Shown here: in pieces, positions 17,073-26,683 of the stretch
Position numbering within the stretch: position 1 is the first letter of the stretch
How the letters are laid out: each line of letters starts with the position of its first letter
Translations under genes and position numbers: made by a program
The notes under the pieces: generated by a model
Told to the model about the DNA's origin: nothing
The model's database searches: none
The model's input: only the letters and a program-made list of their open reading frames with translations
NCBI GenBank assembly: GCA_947451145.1
Contig: CANFXW010000020.1
Location: 1 to 61,948 of the forward strand
Source: Sphingomonadaceae bacterium
GTDB taxonomy: Bacteria > Pseudomonadota > Alphaproteobacteria > Sphingomonadales > Sphingomonadaceae
Direction of reading: 5' to 3'
DNA length: 61,948 nucleotides

Positions 17073-18914
17073 TTACGCCGCTTCCTTCTTGCGTCCGGCC
17101 TTCTTGCGCTCGTTCGGATCGAGCAGGGCCTTGCGCAGGCGGATCGATTTTGGTGTTACTTCGACCATTTCATCGTCGTCGATATAGGCGATGGCCTGTT
17201 CCAGCGTCATCACCTTGGGCGGGGTGAGGCGGATGGCGTCGTCCTTGCCCGAGACGCGGAAGTTGGTCAGCTGCTTGCTCTTCATCGGGTTGACCTCAAG
17301 GTCTTCCGGCTTGGCGTTCTCGCCGATGATCATGCCTTCGTACAGCGGGGTGCCGACGCCGACGAACAGGATGCCGCGCTCTTCGAGGGGGCCGAGGGCA
17401 TAGGCGTTAGCCTCGCCGTTGCCGTTGGAGATCAGCACGCCGTTCTTGCGGCCTTCGATCACGCCCCGATAAGGGCCGTACTTTTCGAACAGGCGGTTCA
17501 TGATACCGGTGCCGCGCGTGTCGCTCAGGAATTCACCGTGATAGCCGATCAGGCCGCGGCTGGGGGCGGAGAAGGTGATGCGGGTCTTGCCGCCGCCCGA
17601 TGGGCGCATGTCGGTCATCTCGCCTTTGCGGTTCGCCATCTTCTCGACAACGGTGCCGGCATATTCATCGTCCACGTCGATCACGACAGTTTCGTATGGC
17701 TCGGTGCGCTTGCCGTTCTCGTCTTCGCCAAAGAGCACGCGGGGGCGGCTGATGCCGAGTTCAAAGCCTTCGCGGCGCATGGTTTCGATCAGCACGCCCA
17801 GCTGAAGCTCGCCGCGACCGGCGACCTCGAAGGAGTCCTTGTCGGCCGATTCGGTGACGCGGATAGCGACGTTGCTCTCGCCTTCGCGCTCCAGACGGTC
17901 ACGGATCATGCGGCTGGTCACCTTGGTGCCTTCGCGGCCGGCCATCGGCGAATCGTTCACCGCGAAACGCATCGACAGGGTCGGCGGATCGATCGGCTGG
18001 GCATAGAGCGGCTCGGTAACCGAAGGATCGGCAATGGTGTTGGCCACAGTCGCCTGGGTAAGCCCGGCGATCGAGATGATGTCGCCCGCGCGCGCCTCTT
18101 CCACAGGAACGCGCTCAAGCCCGCGGAAGGCCAGCAGCTTGGAGGCGCGGCCGGTTTCGACAACCTTGCCGTCGCGGTCGATGGCGTGGATCTGCGAGTT
18201 CACCTTGATCGTGCCGCTCTGCACCTTGCCGGTGAGGATGCGGCCAAGAAAGTTGTCGCGATCGAGCAGGGTGACAAGGAACTTGAACGGACCGTCAAAG
18301 TCTGCCGCCGGGGCGGGGACGTGGTCGACGATCTTCTGGAACAGCGGGGTCAGCGTGCCTTCGCGCAGGCTGGGGTCTTCGTTGGCATAGCCATTGCGGC
18401 CCGATGCGTAGAGCACGGGGAAATCGAGCTGCTCGTCGGTGGCGTCAAGGCTGACGAACAGATCGAACACTTCGTCCAGAACTTCCTGGATGCGCTCGTC
18501 GGGGCGGTCGACCTTGTTGACGACGACGATCGGCTTGAGGCCGAGCGCCAGCGCCTTGCCGGTAACGAACTTGGTCTGCGGCATCGCGCCTTCCGAGCTG
18601 TCGACCAGCAGGATCACGCCGTCGACCATCGAGAGGATACGCTCCACCTCGCCGCCGAAGTCGGCGTGGCCGGGGGTGTCGACGATGTTGATGTGGGTGG
18701 TGGTGCCGTGCTGGTCGTCCCACTCCACCGAGGTGCACTTGGCCAGAATCGTGATGCCGCGCTCTTTTTCCAGATCGTTCGAATCCATCGCGCGCTCTTC
18801 CACGCGCTGGTTGTCACGGAAGGTGCCGGACTGGCGGAAAAGCTGGTCAACCAGTGTGGTCTTGCCGTGGTCAACGTGGGCGATAATGGCGATATTGCGA
18901 AGCGAGGCGGACAT
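17073..18914 (-). CDS. typA: Ribosome-associated GTPase TypA/BipA
   Basis: 613-residue translational GTPase of the EF-G/LepA superfamily that acts on the ribosome in stress and assembly. The G1 motif is AHVDHGKTT (near residue 13), switch residues are in ERGITI, G3 is [15 protein letters not shown]4 is NKVDRP. Domains II, III and V follow, and the BipA-specific C-terminal domain ends with [25 protein letters not shown]. It is a single gene, divergent from the first TonB receptor. A short hairpin (17044-17060) lies directly downstream. Confidence 0.97.
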   Translation of the reverse strand: MSASLRNIAIIAHVDHGKTTLVDQLFRQSGTFRDNQRVEERAMDSNDLEKERGITILAKCTSVEWDDQHGTTTHINIVDTPGHADFGGEVERILSMVDGVILLVDSSEGAMPQTKFVTGKALALGLKPIVVVNKVDRPDERIQEVLDEVFDLFVSLDATDEQLDFPVLYASGRNGYANEDPSLREGTLTPLFQKIVDHVPAPAADFDGPFKFLVTLLDRDNFLGRILTGKVQSGTIKVNSQIHAIDRDGKVVETGRASKLLAFRGLERVPVEEARAGDIISIAGLTQATVANTIADPSVTEPLYAQPIDPPTLSMRFAVNDSPMAGREGTKVTSRMIRDRLEREGESNVAIRVTESADKDSFEVAGRGELQLGVLIETMRREGFELGISRPRVLFGEDENGKRTEPYETVVIDVDDEYAGTVVEKMANRKGEMTDMRPSGGGKTRITFSAPSRGLIGYHGEFLSDTRGTGIMNRLFEKYGPYRGVIEGRKNGVLISNGNGEANAYALGPLEERGILFVGVGTPLYEGMIIGENAKPEDLEVNPMKSKQLTNFRVSGKDDAIRLTPPKVMTLEQAIAYIDDDEMVEVTPKSIRLRKALLDPNERKKAGRKKEAA

Positions 18915-19184
18915 GATGGGCTTTCAGATTATCGGGCAGGGAGGGGCGAGCAGATTCAATGCTGCGCCGCAACATGGCCGCGCCCCTAGCCGAACCAGCC
19001 CTCATGAGCAAGCGCGCACCTGTGTCATGGCTGCAACAGCGGTGATATTGCGTTTCTGCGGAAACTATTTGGCATTGCTTGTCTGCCGCAGGAATCCTAT
19101 GATTCCTCGATAATAAAGGGGGCGGACGAGGGTTTCGCGGCGGTGCCGTAACGTCAATCCCCGTAGATGAGAGGACATACCTGC

Positions 19185-21956
19185 ATGAAATCGATCGTTT
19201 CCGGCTCTGCCGCATCGAATCGCGCCCTCCTGTTTGTCGGCGTGGCTGCTGCTTCACTGATGCTGCCCACTGCGGCCTATGCGCAAAAGGAAGAAGAGGC
19301 CAAGGCCGCTCCCGCCAAGGCGGTTGATGCCACCGAAGCCGATGGAAACGAGATCGTCGTTACCGCAACCAAGCGCGAACAGACACTGCAGGACGTGCCC
19401 GTTGCCGTTACGGTGACCACGGCTGAAACTATCGAGCGGGCCCAGATCCGCGATATCCGCGATCTTTCCTCGGTCGTTCCCTCGCTGCGCGTTAACCAGC
19501 TGCAGAGCTCGGGCAACACCAACTTCTACATCCGCGGCTTCGGCAATGGCGCGAACAACGCTGGTATCGAACCTTCGGTCGGCCTGTTCGTCGATGGCGT
19601 CTATCGCTCGCGCTCGGCCTCGATGATCGGCGATCTTCCCGATGTGCAGCGCATCGAAGTGCTGCGCGGCCCCCAGTCGACCCTGTTCGGCAAGAACGCC
19701 TCGGCCGGTATTATCTCGATCGTCACCAAGGCACCGCAGTTCAAGTTCGGCGGCAATGTTGAAGCCAGCTATGGCAACTACAACGCCGTGGTCCTGAAGG
19801 GCGTGGTCACTGGCCCGCTGAGCGAGACCGTCGCGGCGAGCCTTGCCGCCGGTTACAACCGCCGCGATGGCTATGTCACCGATCTCAACACCGGCAGCAA
19901 GGTCAACGCCCGCAACCGCTATTTCGTTCGTGGCCAGCTGCTGTTTGAACCGTCGAGCGACCTCAAGGTCCGCCTCATCGGTGACTACAGCAAGATCGAC
20001 GAAGTCTGCTGCGCGGTCGTCAACCTGCGCCGTTCTGCTGCTTCGGGTGCGATTATCGCGCTCGGCGGCAAGCTGACCGATCCGACGACGCCGTTTGCAG
20101 ACGTAACATACAACAACTTCGATTCGACCAACAAGATCGATAACTGGGGCCTTTCGGGCCAGATTGATGCCAATCTTGGTCCGGTCAAGCTGACCTCGAT
20201 CACCGCCTATCGCAAGTCACACTCGATCACCAACCAGGACTCGGATTTCACCAGCTTTGACCTGCTGGGCAAGAACGCGGCTGACGTGAACATCGATACC
20301 TTCACGCAGGAACTGCGCTTCAGTTCGAACTGGGATGGTCCGTTCAGCGTTCTGGCTGGCGCCTTCTACTTCAACGAAAAGGTCAACCAGACCGGCGCGA
20401 TCGATTACGGCACGGGCTTCCGTTCCTTCGCCAACCTCTCGATCCAGCAGGCTAGCGGCGGCGCACTGAACGTTGGCGGCGGCGCATTCGGTTCCGACCT
20501 TGAAACCACTTTCGGCACTCTGGAAGGCAACCCGACCAAGTACACCGGCCAGTTCTTCAAGGCCGGGCGGGTATTCACCGAAAACGCCAACCTGAAGGAT
20601 GAGGCTTTCACCCTGTTCGCCCAGGCCGATTTCAAGGTCATGGATCGCCTGACCTTCACCGGCGGCGTTTCCTATACCCATGACAAGAAGGATTTCGTGA
20701 CCAATGACGTTTCGAGCGAAGCGTTCTCGGCCATTGATCTCGATGCGGCCGCTTATGCGCCGTTCCGCAATGCCCTGATCAAGAACGGTGCCATTGCCCA
20801 GCAGGTGGGTACCGCACTGGGCCTTGGTCGCAGCGCATCCGTGGCTGAAATCACGGCATTCGCCACGGGTACCAGTGCTGCTGGCGCTGCTGGTGCAACG
20901 GCCTACGCCACGCAGATCGTTCCCGGCGCGACTGCTTTCGCCAATGCCAACCAGAACAACCCGGCAGCCAACCCGCTGGCTGGCCTGAAGGGTCCGCTCC
21001 AGCTGGTGCCGCCTTTCCTCAACGTGCCCAACGCGCTTGAAACGGGCAAGCTGAGCGATGGCCACTGGAACTGGACCGCGCGCCTCGCCTTTGATGTTAC
21101 CGAGGGTGTGAACGCGTATCTCAGCTTTGCCACCGGCTATAAGGCCGCTTCGGTCAACCTCTCGCGCGATAGCCGTCCCACGGCTGCCGACCTGACCTCG
21201 ATCAGCACCAATGCGGCCTATGCCGCGCTGCGCCTGACCAACCTCGGCTCGGGTAGCCGTTATGCCCTGCCAGAGGAATCGACGGTCTATGAAGCCGGCG
21301 TGAAGGCCAAGTGGGCTACCGGCAACGTCAACATTGCGGTGTTCAAGCAGACCATCAAGGGCTTCCAGTCGAACATCTTCACCGGCACCGGCTTCTTCCT
21401 CGCCAATGCGGGCAAGCAATCGGTTCGCGGCGTAGAATTCGAAGGCAATTTTAAGCCCATTCCGGAGCTGACACTCAGCCTTGCAATGACCTACCTCGAT
21501 CCGAAGTATGACGAGTTCAAGCTCTCGGCCTTTGGCGACCTTTCGGGCACCATGCCTGCGGGCGTAACCCAGTTTGCTACCGTGCTCGGCATGCAGTGGA
21601 ACCACGAATTCGGCAACGGCGATCGCCTGATCCTCCACGCCGACTATCGTCACGAAGACAAGTTCCGTCTGGTTGAAGGTCTGCCGGGTCTGGTGGTCAA
21701 GAACTCGGCCGGTGTGGTCACCTCGACCGCTGCCGCGCTGCAGGCTGCGACCGATTTTGCCCAGACGATCAACAACGTTGATGCTTCGATCACCTATGCG
21801 CTCGGCAGCGGTCCGGAGTTCACGATCTGGGGCCGCAACGTGCTCAACAAGCGGACCATCCTGCAGATCTTTGACTCGCCAGCCCAGTCGGGTTCGATCT
21901 CGGGCTATCCCAGCGAGCCGCGCACCTATGGTGTATCGGCCCGCTATCGCTTCTGA
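19185..21956 (+). CDS. TonB-dependent receptor (sphingomonad type, 923 residues)
   Basis: Outer-membrane active transporter. A signal peptide ends at TAAYAQ, the TonB box region is NEIVVTATKREQTLQDVPVAV, and the plug domain carries YIRGFGNGANNAGIEPSVGLFVDGVYR and IEVLRGPQSTLFGKNASAGIISIVT. The roughly 700-residue barrel ends with PRTYGVSARYRF. The start at 19185 has GAGAGG upstream. The ligand is not predictable from sequence. A terminator-like hairpin follows the stop but lies inside the first codons of the next gene. It is divergent from typA. Confidence 0.95.
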   Translation: MKSIVSGSAASNRALLFVGVAAASLMLPTAAYAQKEEEAKAAPAKAVDATEADGNEIVVTATKREQTLQDVPVAVTVTTAETIERAQIRDIRDLSSVVPSLRVNQLQSSGNTNFYIRGFGNGANNAGIEPSVGLFVDGVYRSRSASMIGDLPDVQRIEVLRGPQSTLFGKNASAGIISIVTKAPQFKFGGNVEASYGNYNAVVLKGVVTGPLSETVAASLAAGYNRRDGYVTDLNTGSKVNARNRYFVRGQLLFEPSSDLKVRLIGDYSKIDEVCCAVVNLRRSAASGAIIALGGKLTDPTTPFADVTYNNFDSTNKIDNWGLSGQIDANLGPVKLTSITAYRKSHSITNQDSDFTSFDLLGKNAADVNIDTFTQELRFSSNWDGPFSVLAGAFYFNEKVNQTGAIDYGTGFRSFANLSIQQASGGALNVGGGAFGSDLETTFGTLEGNPTKYTGQFFKAGRVFTENANLKDEAFTLFAQADFKVMDRLTFTGGVSYTHDKKDFVTNDVSSEAFSAIDLDAAAYAPFRNALIKNGAIAQQVGTALGLGRSASVAEITAFATGTSAAGAAGATAYATQIVPGATAFANANQNNPAANPLAGLKGPLQLVPPFLNVPNALETGKLSDGHWNWTARLAFDVTEGVNAYLSFATGYKAASVNLSRDSRPTAADLTSISTNAAYAALRLTNLGSGSRYALPEESTVYEAGVKAKWATGNVNIAVFKQTIKGFQSNIFTGTGFFLANAGKQSVRGVEFEGNFKPIPELTLSLAMTYLDPKYDEFKLSAFGDLSGTMPAGVTQFATVLGMQWNHEFGNGDRLILHADYRHEDKFRLVEGLPGLVVKNSAGVVTSTAAALQAATDFAQTINNVDASITYALGSGPEFTIWGRNVLNKRTILQIFDSPAQSGSISGYPSEPRTYGVSARYRF

Positions 21957-21967
21957 GCCCTTCGGTC

Positions 21968-22549
21968 ATGAACAAAGGGAAGGGGCTGCTGCGGCGGCCC
22001 CTTTTCTGTTTGGCGGTGCTGGCGGGTGCGCTGGCCGCCTCTGCGCCGCCTGATCCGGCAAAGCTCTGCGCCGCAGGGGAGCCGGACGCCGCCATCGCGG
22101 CCTGCAGCACGATCATCGGCAAGGACGGGCCGGACCACGAGGCGCTGGCCGCCGCCTTCTTCGACCGGGCCTTGGCGCGCCATCACCGATCGCGGCAGCG
22201 CATGGCGATCAGGGGCGGCGACAAAGCGGCGGCGCGTGACCTGCGCGGCGCACTGGCGGACTATTCCCGCGCAATCCGGCTCGATCCGGGCTTGGCGGTG
22301 GCCTATGTCAACCGCGGGATCATCCGCTATGAAACCGGGCAGTTCGCTGCTGCTGTGGGTGACTACGATGCTGCGATCCGCCTGCGGCCCGACTTGCCCG
22401 AGGCCTGGAACAACCGCAGCCTCGCGCGGCACAGGCTTGGTCTCTATGAGCAGGCGAAAGCGGATTTTGACCAGACGATCCGGCTCGAAAAGAACCTGGG
22501 TAACGCCCTGATCAACCGCGAGCTGGGGCCTCTCCCGATAGCCCGGTAA
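21968..22549 (+). CDS. Secreted TPR-repeat protein
   Basis: 193 residues with a signal peptide (RPLFCLAVLAGALAASA) and two to three TPR units (ALADYSRAIRLDPGLAVAYVNRGIIRYETGQ; AVGDYDAAIRLRPDLPEAWNNRSLARHRLG; QAKADFDQTIRL). TPRs mediate protein-protein contacts, and the location should be periplasmic. It starts 11 bases after the TonB-receptor stop and ends exactly where the convergent CDF gene ends. The first 13 codons overlap an intrinsic-terminator-like hairpin (21977-22010), which may limit read-through. Confidence 0.8.
   Translation: MNKGKGLLRRPLFCLAVLAGALAASAPPDPAKLCAAGEPDAAIAACSTIIGKDGPDHEALAAAFFDRALARHHRSRQRMAIRGGDKAAARDLRGALADYSRAIRLDPGLAVAYVNRGIIRYETGQFAAAVGDYDAAIRLRPDLPEAWNNRSLARHRLGLYEQAKADFDQTIRLEKNLGNALINRELGPLPIAR
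21977..22010 (+). terminator. Terminator-like hairpin inside the TPR gene start
   Basis: A GC-rich stem with core AAGGGGC/GCCCCTT (extended by G-U pairs, loop of ten bases) is followed by TCTGTTT. It resembles the terminator after the second TonB receptor (26421-26451) but here overlaps the codons of the TPR signal peptide. Confidence 0.5.
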
Positions 22550-23515
22550 TCACACCACCGCTTCGCTCTCCAGCGCGCAGTCTGCGCCGCTGCCGGTTTC
22601 AACCTGCAAGGTGGCGTGGCCAATGCCGAAGTCATGTTCCAGCTCGTGCGCAAGCTCATGCAGGAACGCGTCGCCCGGATAGCCGCCGGGGATCACGAGG
22701 TGGGCGGTAAGCGCGGTCTCGGTGGTGCTCATCGGCCAGATATGGAGATCGTGGACGGCCGCGACGCCGGGTTGGCTGGTCAGGAACGCGCGCACTTTCC
22801 CGTGGTCGATGCCATCGGGAACGCCGAGCAGACCCATCCGCAGTGATGCCATGAACAGGCCCCAGGTGCTCCAGCCGATCACCGCCAGAACGATCAGGCT
22901 GGTCAGCGGATCGATCCACTGCCAGCCGGTTCGCACGATGATGAAACCGGCGATCACCACCGCCAGCGATACCGCCGCATCGCCCGCCATATGGATGAAG
23001 GCGCCGCGCTGGTTGATGTCGTGATGACGGTCGCGGAAAAACAGCAGTGCGGTGAGGGTGTTGATCACGATGCCTACCGCGGCCACGGCCATCATTGTGC
23101 CGCCGCCAACCGGCTCGGGATTGATGAAGCGGTGGATCGTCTCGCTGCCAATCGCGCCAATCGCGGCGATCAGCAGGGCGGCATTGGCGAGCGCGGCAAG
23201 GATCGAGGAGCTTTTGAAGCCATAGGTAAACCGCGCAGAAGGTGGCCGCGCGGCGAGCACCGATGCGGTCCAGGCAATGATCAGCCCGAGCACGTCCGAC
23301 AGGTTGTGTCCGGCATCAGCCACCAGCGCCATCGAGCCTGAAATGAACCCGTACGTCGCTTCCACAAGGACAAAGCCGGTATTCAGCGCAATACCAATCG
23401 CAAAGGCGCGGCCGTGAACGGCGGAACCATGCGAATGGCCGTGGCCATGACCGTGATCATGCCCGTGATGGTGATGTGCGCCCAATTTTCCGGCCTTTTT
23501 GCTGCTTACTGACAC
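22550..23515 (-). CDS. Cation diffusion facilitator metal exporter
   Basis: About 321 residues from a GTG at 23515; a start at 23578 is also open. A His-rich leader (HHHHGHDHGHGHGHSHG) precedes six transmembrane helices with the metal-site motifs VADAGHNLSDVLGL (helix 2) and HMAGDAAVSL (helix 5), then a C-terminal ferredoxin-like domain (VAAVHDLHIWPMSTTETALTAHLVI). This is the CzcD/ZitB layout, exporting Zn2+ or a similar ion across the inner membrane in exchange for protons. It is divergent from the second TonB receptor. A TGCA-rich palindrome (23526-23542) is just upstream. Confidence 0.92.
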   Translation of the reverse strand: MSVSSKKAGKLGAHHHHGHDHGHGHGHSHGSAVHGRAFAIGIALNTGFVLVEATYGFISGSMALVADAGHNLSDVLGLIIAWTASVLAARPPSARFTYGFKSSSILAALANAALLIAAIGAIGSETIHRFINPEPVGGGTMMAVAAVGIVINTLTALLFFRDRHHDINQRGAFIHMAGDAAVSLAVVIAGFIIVRTGWQWIDPLTSLIVLAVIGWSTWGLFMASLRMGLLGVPDGIDHGKVRAFLTSQPGVAAVHDLHIWPMSTTETALTAHLVIPGGYPGDAFLHELAHELEHDFGIGHATLQVETGSGADCALESEAVV

Positions 23516-23525
23516 CGTTGCAGAT

Positions 23526-23542
23526 TTGCCGCAGTGCAGCAA
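23526..23542. promoter_or_regulatory. TGCA-centred palindrome upstream of the CDF gene
   Basis: TTGCCGCAGTGCAGCAA is symmetric at 7 of 8 half-site positions and shares TGCAGCAA with the sites at 3229-3245 and 37614-37630. It sits 11 bases before the preferred GTG start. Confidence 0.35.
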
Positions 23543-23609
23543 GATTCGACTCGGGTCCAATAGCCGGAATTTCGTCAAAGTCAGTCAGAAATGCCCAATT
23601 GCGACGAAT

Positions 23610-23624
23610 TGTTACGCTGTAACA
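23610..23624. promoter_or_regulatory. TGTTAC-GCT-GTAACA operator-like dyad
   Basis: A perfect 6-bp inverted repeat with a 3-base spacer in the divergent region between the CDF exporter and the TonB receptor. A metal-responsive regulator is a natural guess for a CDF gene, but no family can be named. Confidence 0.35.
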
Positions 23625-23681
23625 GTCCATTTTGGAATCTTCTTACCATTGCGGCGCGCACGGGGATTTCGGGGTGCCAGA

Positions 23682-23699
23682 CTGTCAACAGACTGTCAC
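23682..23699 (+). promoter_or_regulatory. Pho box (PhoB-type tandem site)
   Basis: CTGTCAACAGACTGTCAC holds two CTGTCA repeats in direct orientation with an 11-base period. This matches the PhoB box (CTGTCAT-N4-CTGTCAY) except at the last base of the first half and in the variable spacer. It lies about 130 bases before the second TonB-receptor start on the same strand, so phosphate-starvation control of that receptor is inferred. Confidence 0.65.
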
Positions 23700-23827
23700 A
23701 CTTGGGTGTTCTTTAGCGCGGCGAGTGGCTTTAGAACGCCGCCAGCGCCGGTTCTGCGAGTGATTCGCGGTACCGAACCGAATTTGTGCATTTTCATTCC
23801 TGACTCAGGAAAACGGGGCAAGATACC

Positions 23828-26392
23828 ATGCAATTCAAGACTTTCCTTACCGCCACTGCGGCCAGCCTGCCGATCGTTCTCGGTTTTGCTACACCGGCTT
23901 ACGCCCAGTCGACCGGTACGATTGAAACCGACGAACAGCCGGCGATCATCGTCACCGGCGCACGCGCCAAGGAAGGCGTCAGCGGCTATGTGACCCCCGA
24001 TTCGACCAAGTCGCGCGGTGTGATCACCCAGGAACTGATCGAGCGTCAGGGTGCCGGTAACTCGATCCTCAACACGATCAACCAGATCCCCGGCGTGAAC
24101 TTCACCAACAGCGATGCCTATGGCTCGTCGGGCGGCAACCTGCGTATCCGCGGCTTTGACGGCAACCGCATTTCGCTGACCTTCGACGGTTTCCCGCTCA
24201 ACGATTCGGGCAACTACGCGATCTTCTCGAACCAGCAGCTTGATGGTGAACTGATCGAGCAGGTCAACGTCAACCTTGGCACCACCGACATCGACAGCCC
24301 TACGGCTTCGGCTGCTGGCGGTACGGTCAACTATCGCACGATCACGCCTTCGCACGATCTGGGTGCGCGGCTGAATGCAACCTTCGGCACCTACAACTAT
24401 CGCCGCATCTTCGGCATGTTCCAGTCGGGTGATCTGACCAGCAGCGGCCTGCGCCTGTTCGTCGCGGCGAGCAACGCCCGCAACGACAAGTTCAAGGGCC
24501 CGGGCGAAATCTACAAGCAGCAGTACAACGCTCGTATCTATCAGCCGATCGGCAGCAATGGCGATTTCGTCAGCCTTGCGGCGCACTACAACCAGAACCG
24601 CAATGCCTTCTATCGCAACCCTTCGATCAGCGACATGCGGACCCTGTTCGCCGCATCGACGGTGACGATCCCTGCGACGTCGGCGATTTCGGCAGCCGCT
24701 CCGCTTGACCTTTCGACCCTGCCGGGAGCCCAGGTGCAAAGCCTGTACGCGTTCGAAAACGACGCGAACTGCACCCAGCCCAACGCGGTTAATGGTACGG
24801 CACAGAACTATGGCGCCACCGGCGTTACCTGCACCAACTTCTATGGCGTTCGCGTAAATCCGTCGAACACCGGCAACCTGCGCTTCAACTCGCGCTTCAC
24901 GCTGGCTGACAACCTGATCTTCACGGCAGACGCCAGCTGGCAGTACGTCCTCGCCAACGGCGGTGGTTACACCACGCTGGCCGAAAGCAACGTGCTGGCC
25001 AAGGGTTCGAACACCACTGGCCCGGGCGTTGATTTCAACAAGGACGGTGACTTCCTCGACACCGTCGGGTTCTACACCCCGAACAACACCAACACCCGCC
25101 GTATCACCGCGATCACCTCGCTGGTTTACACCCCTGCCGCTGGCCACACGATCCAGCTGTCTTACACCTTTGACCGTGCCCGCCACCGTCAGACCGGTGA
25201 ATGGGGCTATCTTGATGCCGCCGGTCAGCCGCTCGACGTCTTCGGCGGCCGCAACAGCGGCGGCGTTTTCGCTTCCGACGGCTTCAAGCTGCAGCAGCGC
25301 GACCGTACCTCTATCGCTCTGCTCAACCAGGTTTCGGGCAAGTACGTCGGCAAGTTCATGGAAGAAAAGCTGCGTGTAGAACTTGGCATCCGCGCCCCGT
25401 TCTTCCATCGTGACCTGACCAACAACTGCTACACCCAGACGAGCGGCAGCGGCTTTGCTACCTGCACCAGCCAGCCGCTATCGGCGCTGACGATCGTTCC
25501 GGCCACGCAGGTTGCTCCGTTCCCGAGCGGCTCGCTCTATGCGCCGTTCCACACGACCTATAACTTCCACCAGATCCTGCCGAGCGCCGGTTTCAGCTAC
25601 AAGCTGACCGACGCGATGAGCCTTTCGGCGAACTGGTCGAAGGGCTTCTCGGCGCCGCGCACCGATAACCTCTATCGTCAGCCGATCGTGAAGGTCGATC
25701 CGGAAACCACCGACGCCTATGACCTCAACTTCCGCTATTCGAACTCGACGCTGCAGGCGCAGGTTTCGGGCTGGCTGATCAACTTCAAGAACCGCATCGT
25801 CACCTCGTTCGACTCGGTTCAGGGTATCTCGGTTGACCGTAACGTCGGCCGTGTTCAGGGTTATGGTATCGATGCCGGGTTCGCCTGGCGCGCTTCGCCG
25901 CTGATCACCCTGTTCGGCAATGCTTCGTACAACCACAGCGAGCTGAAGGATAACATCCTGCTCGGCAATGCCACGACCCCGTCGACCACGCAGATCTTTG
26001 CACCGACGGCAGGCAAGCGGGTTACCGAAACCCCGGCCTGGACCTTTGGCGGCCGTGCCCAGCTGAACCTTGATCCGTTCACCGTGGGTGTTCAGGCCAA
26101 GCATGTTTCCAGCCGCTTCGCTACCGACGTGAACGACGTCATCTCGCCGGCCTATGATCTGGTCGACCTCGATGTTCGCTTCTCGATGGAGCAGTTCGGC
26201 TTCAAGAAGGCCTATCTGCAGCTGAACGTCGATAACCTGTTCGACAAGGCCTACTTCGGTAACATCTCGACCCAGATCAACGCTGGCAACATCTGCCCGA
26301 CTGGTGCGACCTGTGCTGCCAACAGTGCCAACCCCAACTTCTCGCTGGGTTCGCCGCGCACCATCCGCGCGTCGGTTAACGTTGGTTTCTGA
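23828..26392 (+). CDS. TonB-dependent receptor, probably phosphate-regulated
   Basis: 854-residue outer-membrane receptor. A signal peptide (TAAASLPIVLGFATPAYAQ) precedes the TonB-box-like PAIIVTGARAKEGVSGY. The plug has LRIRGFDGNRISLTFDGFPLNDSGNYAIFSNQQLD and VNLGTTDIDSPTASAAGGTVNY, and the barrel ends SPRTIRASVNVGF. A near-consensus Pho box at 23682-23699 suggests induction under phosphate limitation; the ligand may be a phosphorus source, but that is inference. It is followed by a strong intrinsic terminator. Confidence 0.94.
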   Translation: MQFKTFLTATAASLPIVLGFATPAYAQSTGTIETDEQPAIIVTGARAKEGVSGYVTPDSTKSRGVITQELIERQGAGNSILNTINQIPGVNFTNSDAYGSSGGNLRIRGFDGNRISLTFDGFPLNDSGNYAIFSNQQLDGELIEQVNVNLGTTDIDSPTASAAGGTVNYRTITPSHDLGARLNATFGTYNYRRIFGMFQSGDLTSSGLRLFVAASNARNDKFKGPGEIYKQQYNARIYQPIGSNGDFVSLAAHYNQNRNAFYRNPSISDMRTLFAASTVTIPATSAISAAAPLDLSTLPGAQVQSLYAFENDANCTQPNAVNGTAQNYGATGVTCTNFYGVRVNPSNTGNLRFNSRFTLADNLIFTADASWQYVLANGGGYTTLAESNVLAKGSNTTGPGVDFNKDGDFLDTVGFYTPNNTNTRRITAITSLVYTPAAGHTIQLSYTFDRARHRQTGEWGYLDAAGQPLDVFGGRNSGGVFASDGFKLQQRDRTSIALLNQVSGKYVGKFMEEKLRVELGIRAPFFHRDLTNNCYTQTSGSGFATCTSQPLSALTIVPATQVAPFPSGSLYAPFHTTYNFHQILPSAGFSYKLTDAMSLSANWSKGFSAPRTDNLYRQPIVKVDPETTDAYDLNFRYSNSTLQAQVSGWLINFKNRIVTSFDSVQGISVDRNVGRVQGYGIDAGFAWRASPLITLFGNASYNHSELKDNILLGNATTPSTTQIFAPTAGKRVTETPAWTFGGRAQLNLDPFTVGVQAKHVSSRFATDVNDVISPAYDLVDLDVRFSMEQFGFKKAYLQLNVDNLFDKAYFGNISTQINAGNICPTGATCAANSANPNFSLGSPRTIRASVNVGF

Positions 26393-26420
26393 TCCGGGCT
26401 TGCCCGTTCAAAGCTAAAGG

Positions 26421-26451
26421 GAAAGGGGCGCTTCGGCGTCCCTTTCTTTTT
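26421..26451 (+). terminator. Intrinsic terminator after the second TonB receptor
   Basis: GAAAGGGGCG pairs with CGTCCCTTTC (one G-U) around a CTTCGG loop, followed by TTTTT. Placed 29 bases past the stop codon. Confidence 0.9.
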
Positions 26452-26484
26452 GTGCGGGCGGGGGGCGCTCCTTTCAAAAAATAG

Positions 26485-26629
26485 CTCGTCATCCTGAACT
26501 CGTTTCAGGATCCATTTCTCCACTCAGACCGAAGCCCCGTTAGGCAAGCAATGCCTCACGGTTTGCTTCTCCCCGTCGGGAACTGGGCTCACGGCACGAT
26601 GGATCCTGAAACGAGTTCAGGATGACGAG
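26485..26629. repeat. 145-bp inverted-repeat element with perfect 31-bp arms
   Basis: The arm 26485-26515 is the exact reverse complement of 26599-26629, with an 83-base centre. Each arm also contains its own ATCCTGAA/TTTCAGGAT hairpin, and the centre holds AGGCA/TGCCT. There is no open frame, so it is a non-coding REP/MITE-like element. It fills most of the gap between the TonB receptor and mtgA. Confidence 0.85.
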
Positions 26630-26683
26630 GGTGGGCGGGAGCTGCGGAAATTACGCGGCCCCAATTCCGCCAGCACTCACACC

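Noticed and set aside
20217..21653. Long open frame antisense to the first TonB receptor
   Set aside because: It mirrors the receptor's codon pattern, has low-complexity composition, no ribosome site and no recognisable domain.
23696..25408. 570-codon open frame antisense to the second TonB receptor
   Set aside because: Arg/Val/Glu-rich shadow translation of a high-GC gene; the sense frame has clear receptor motifs.
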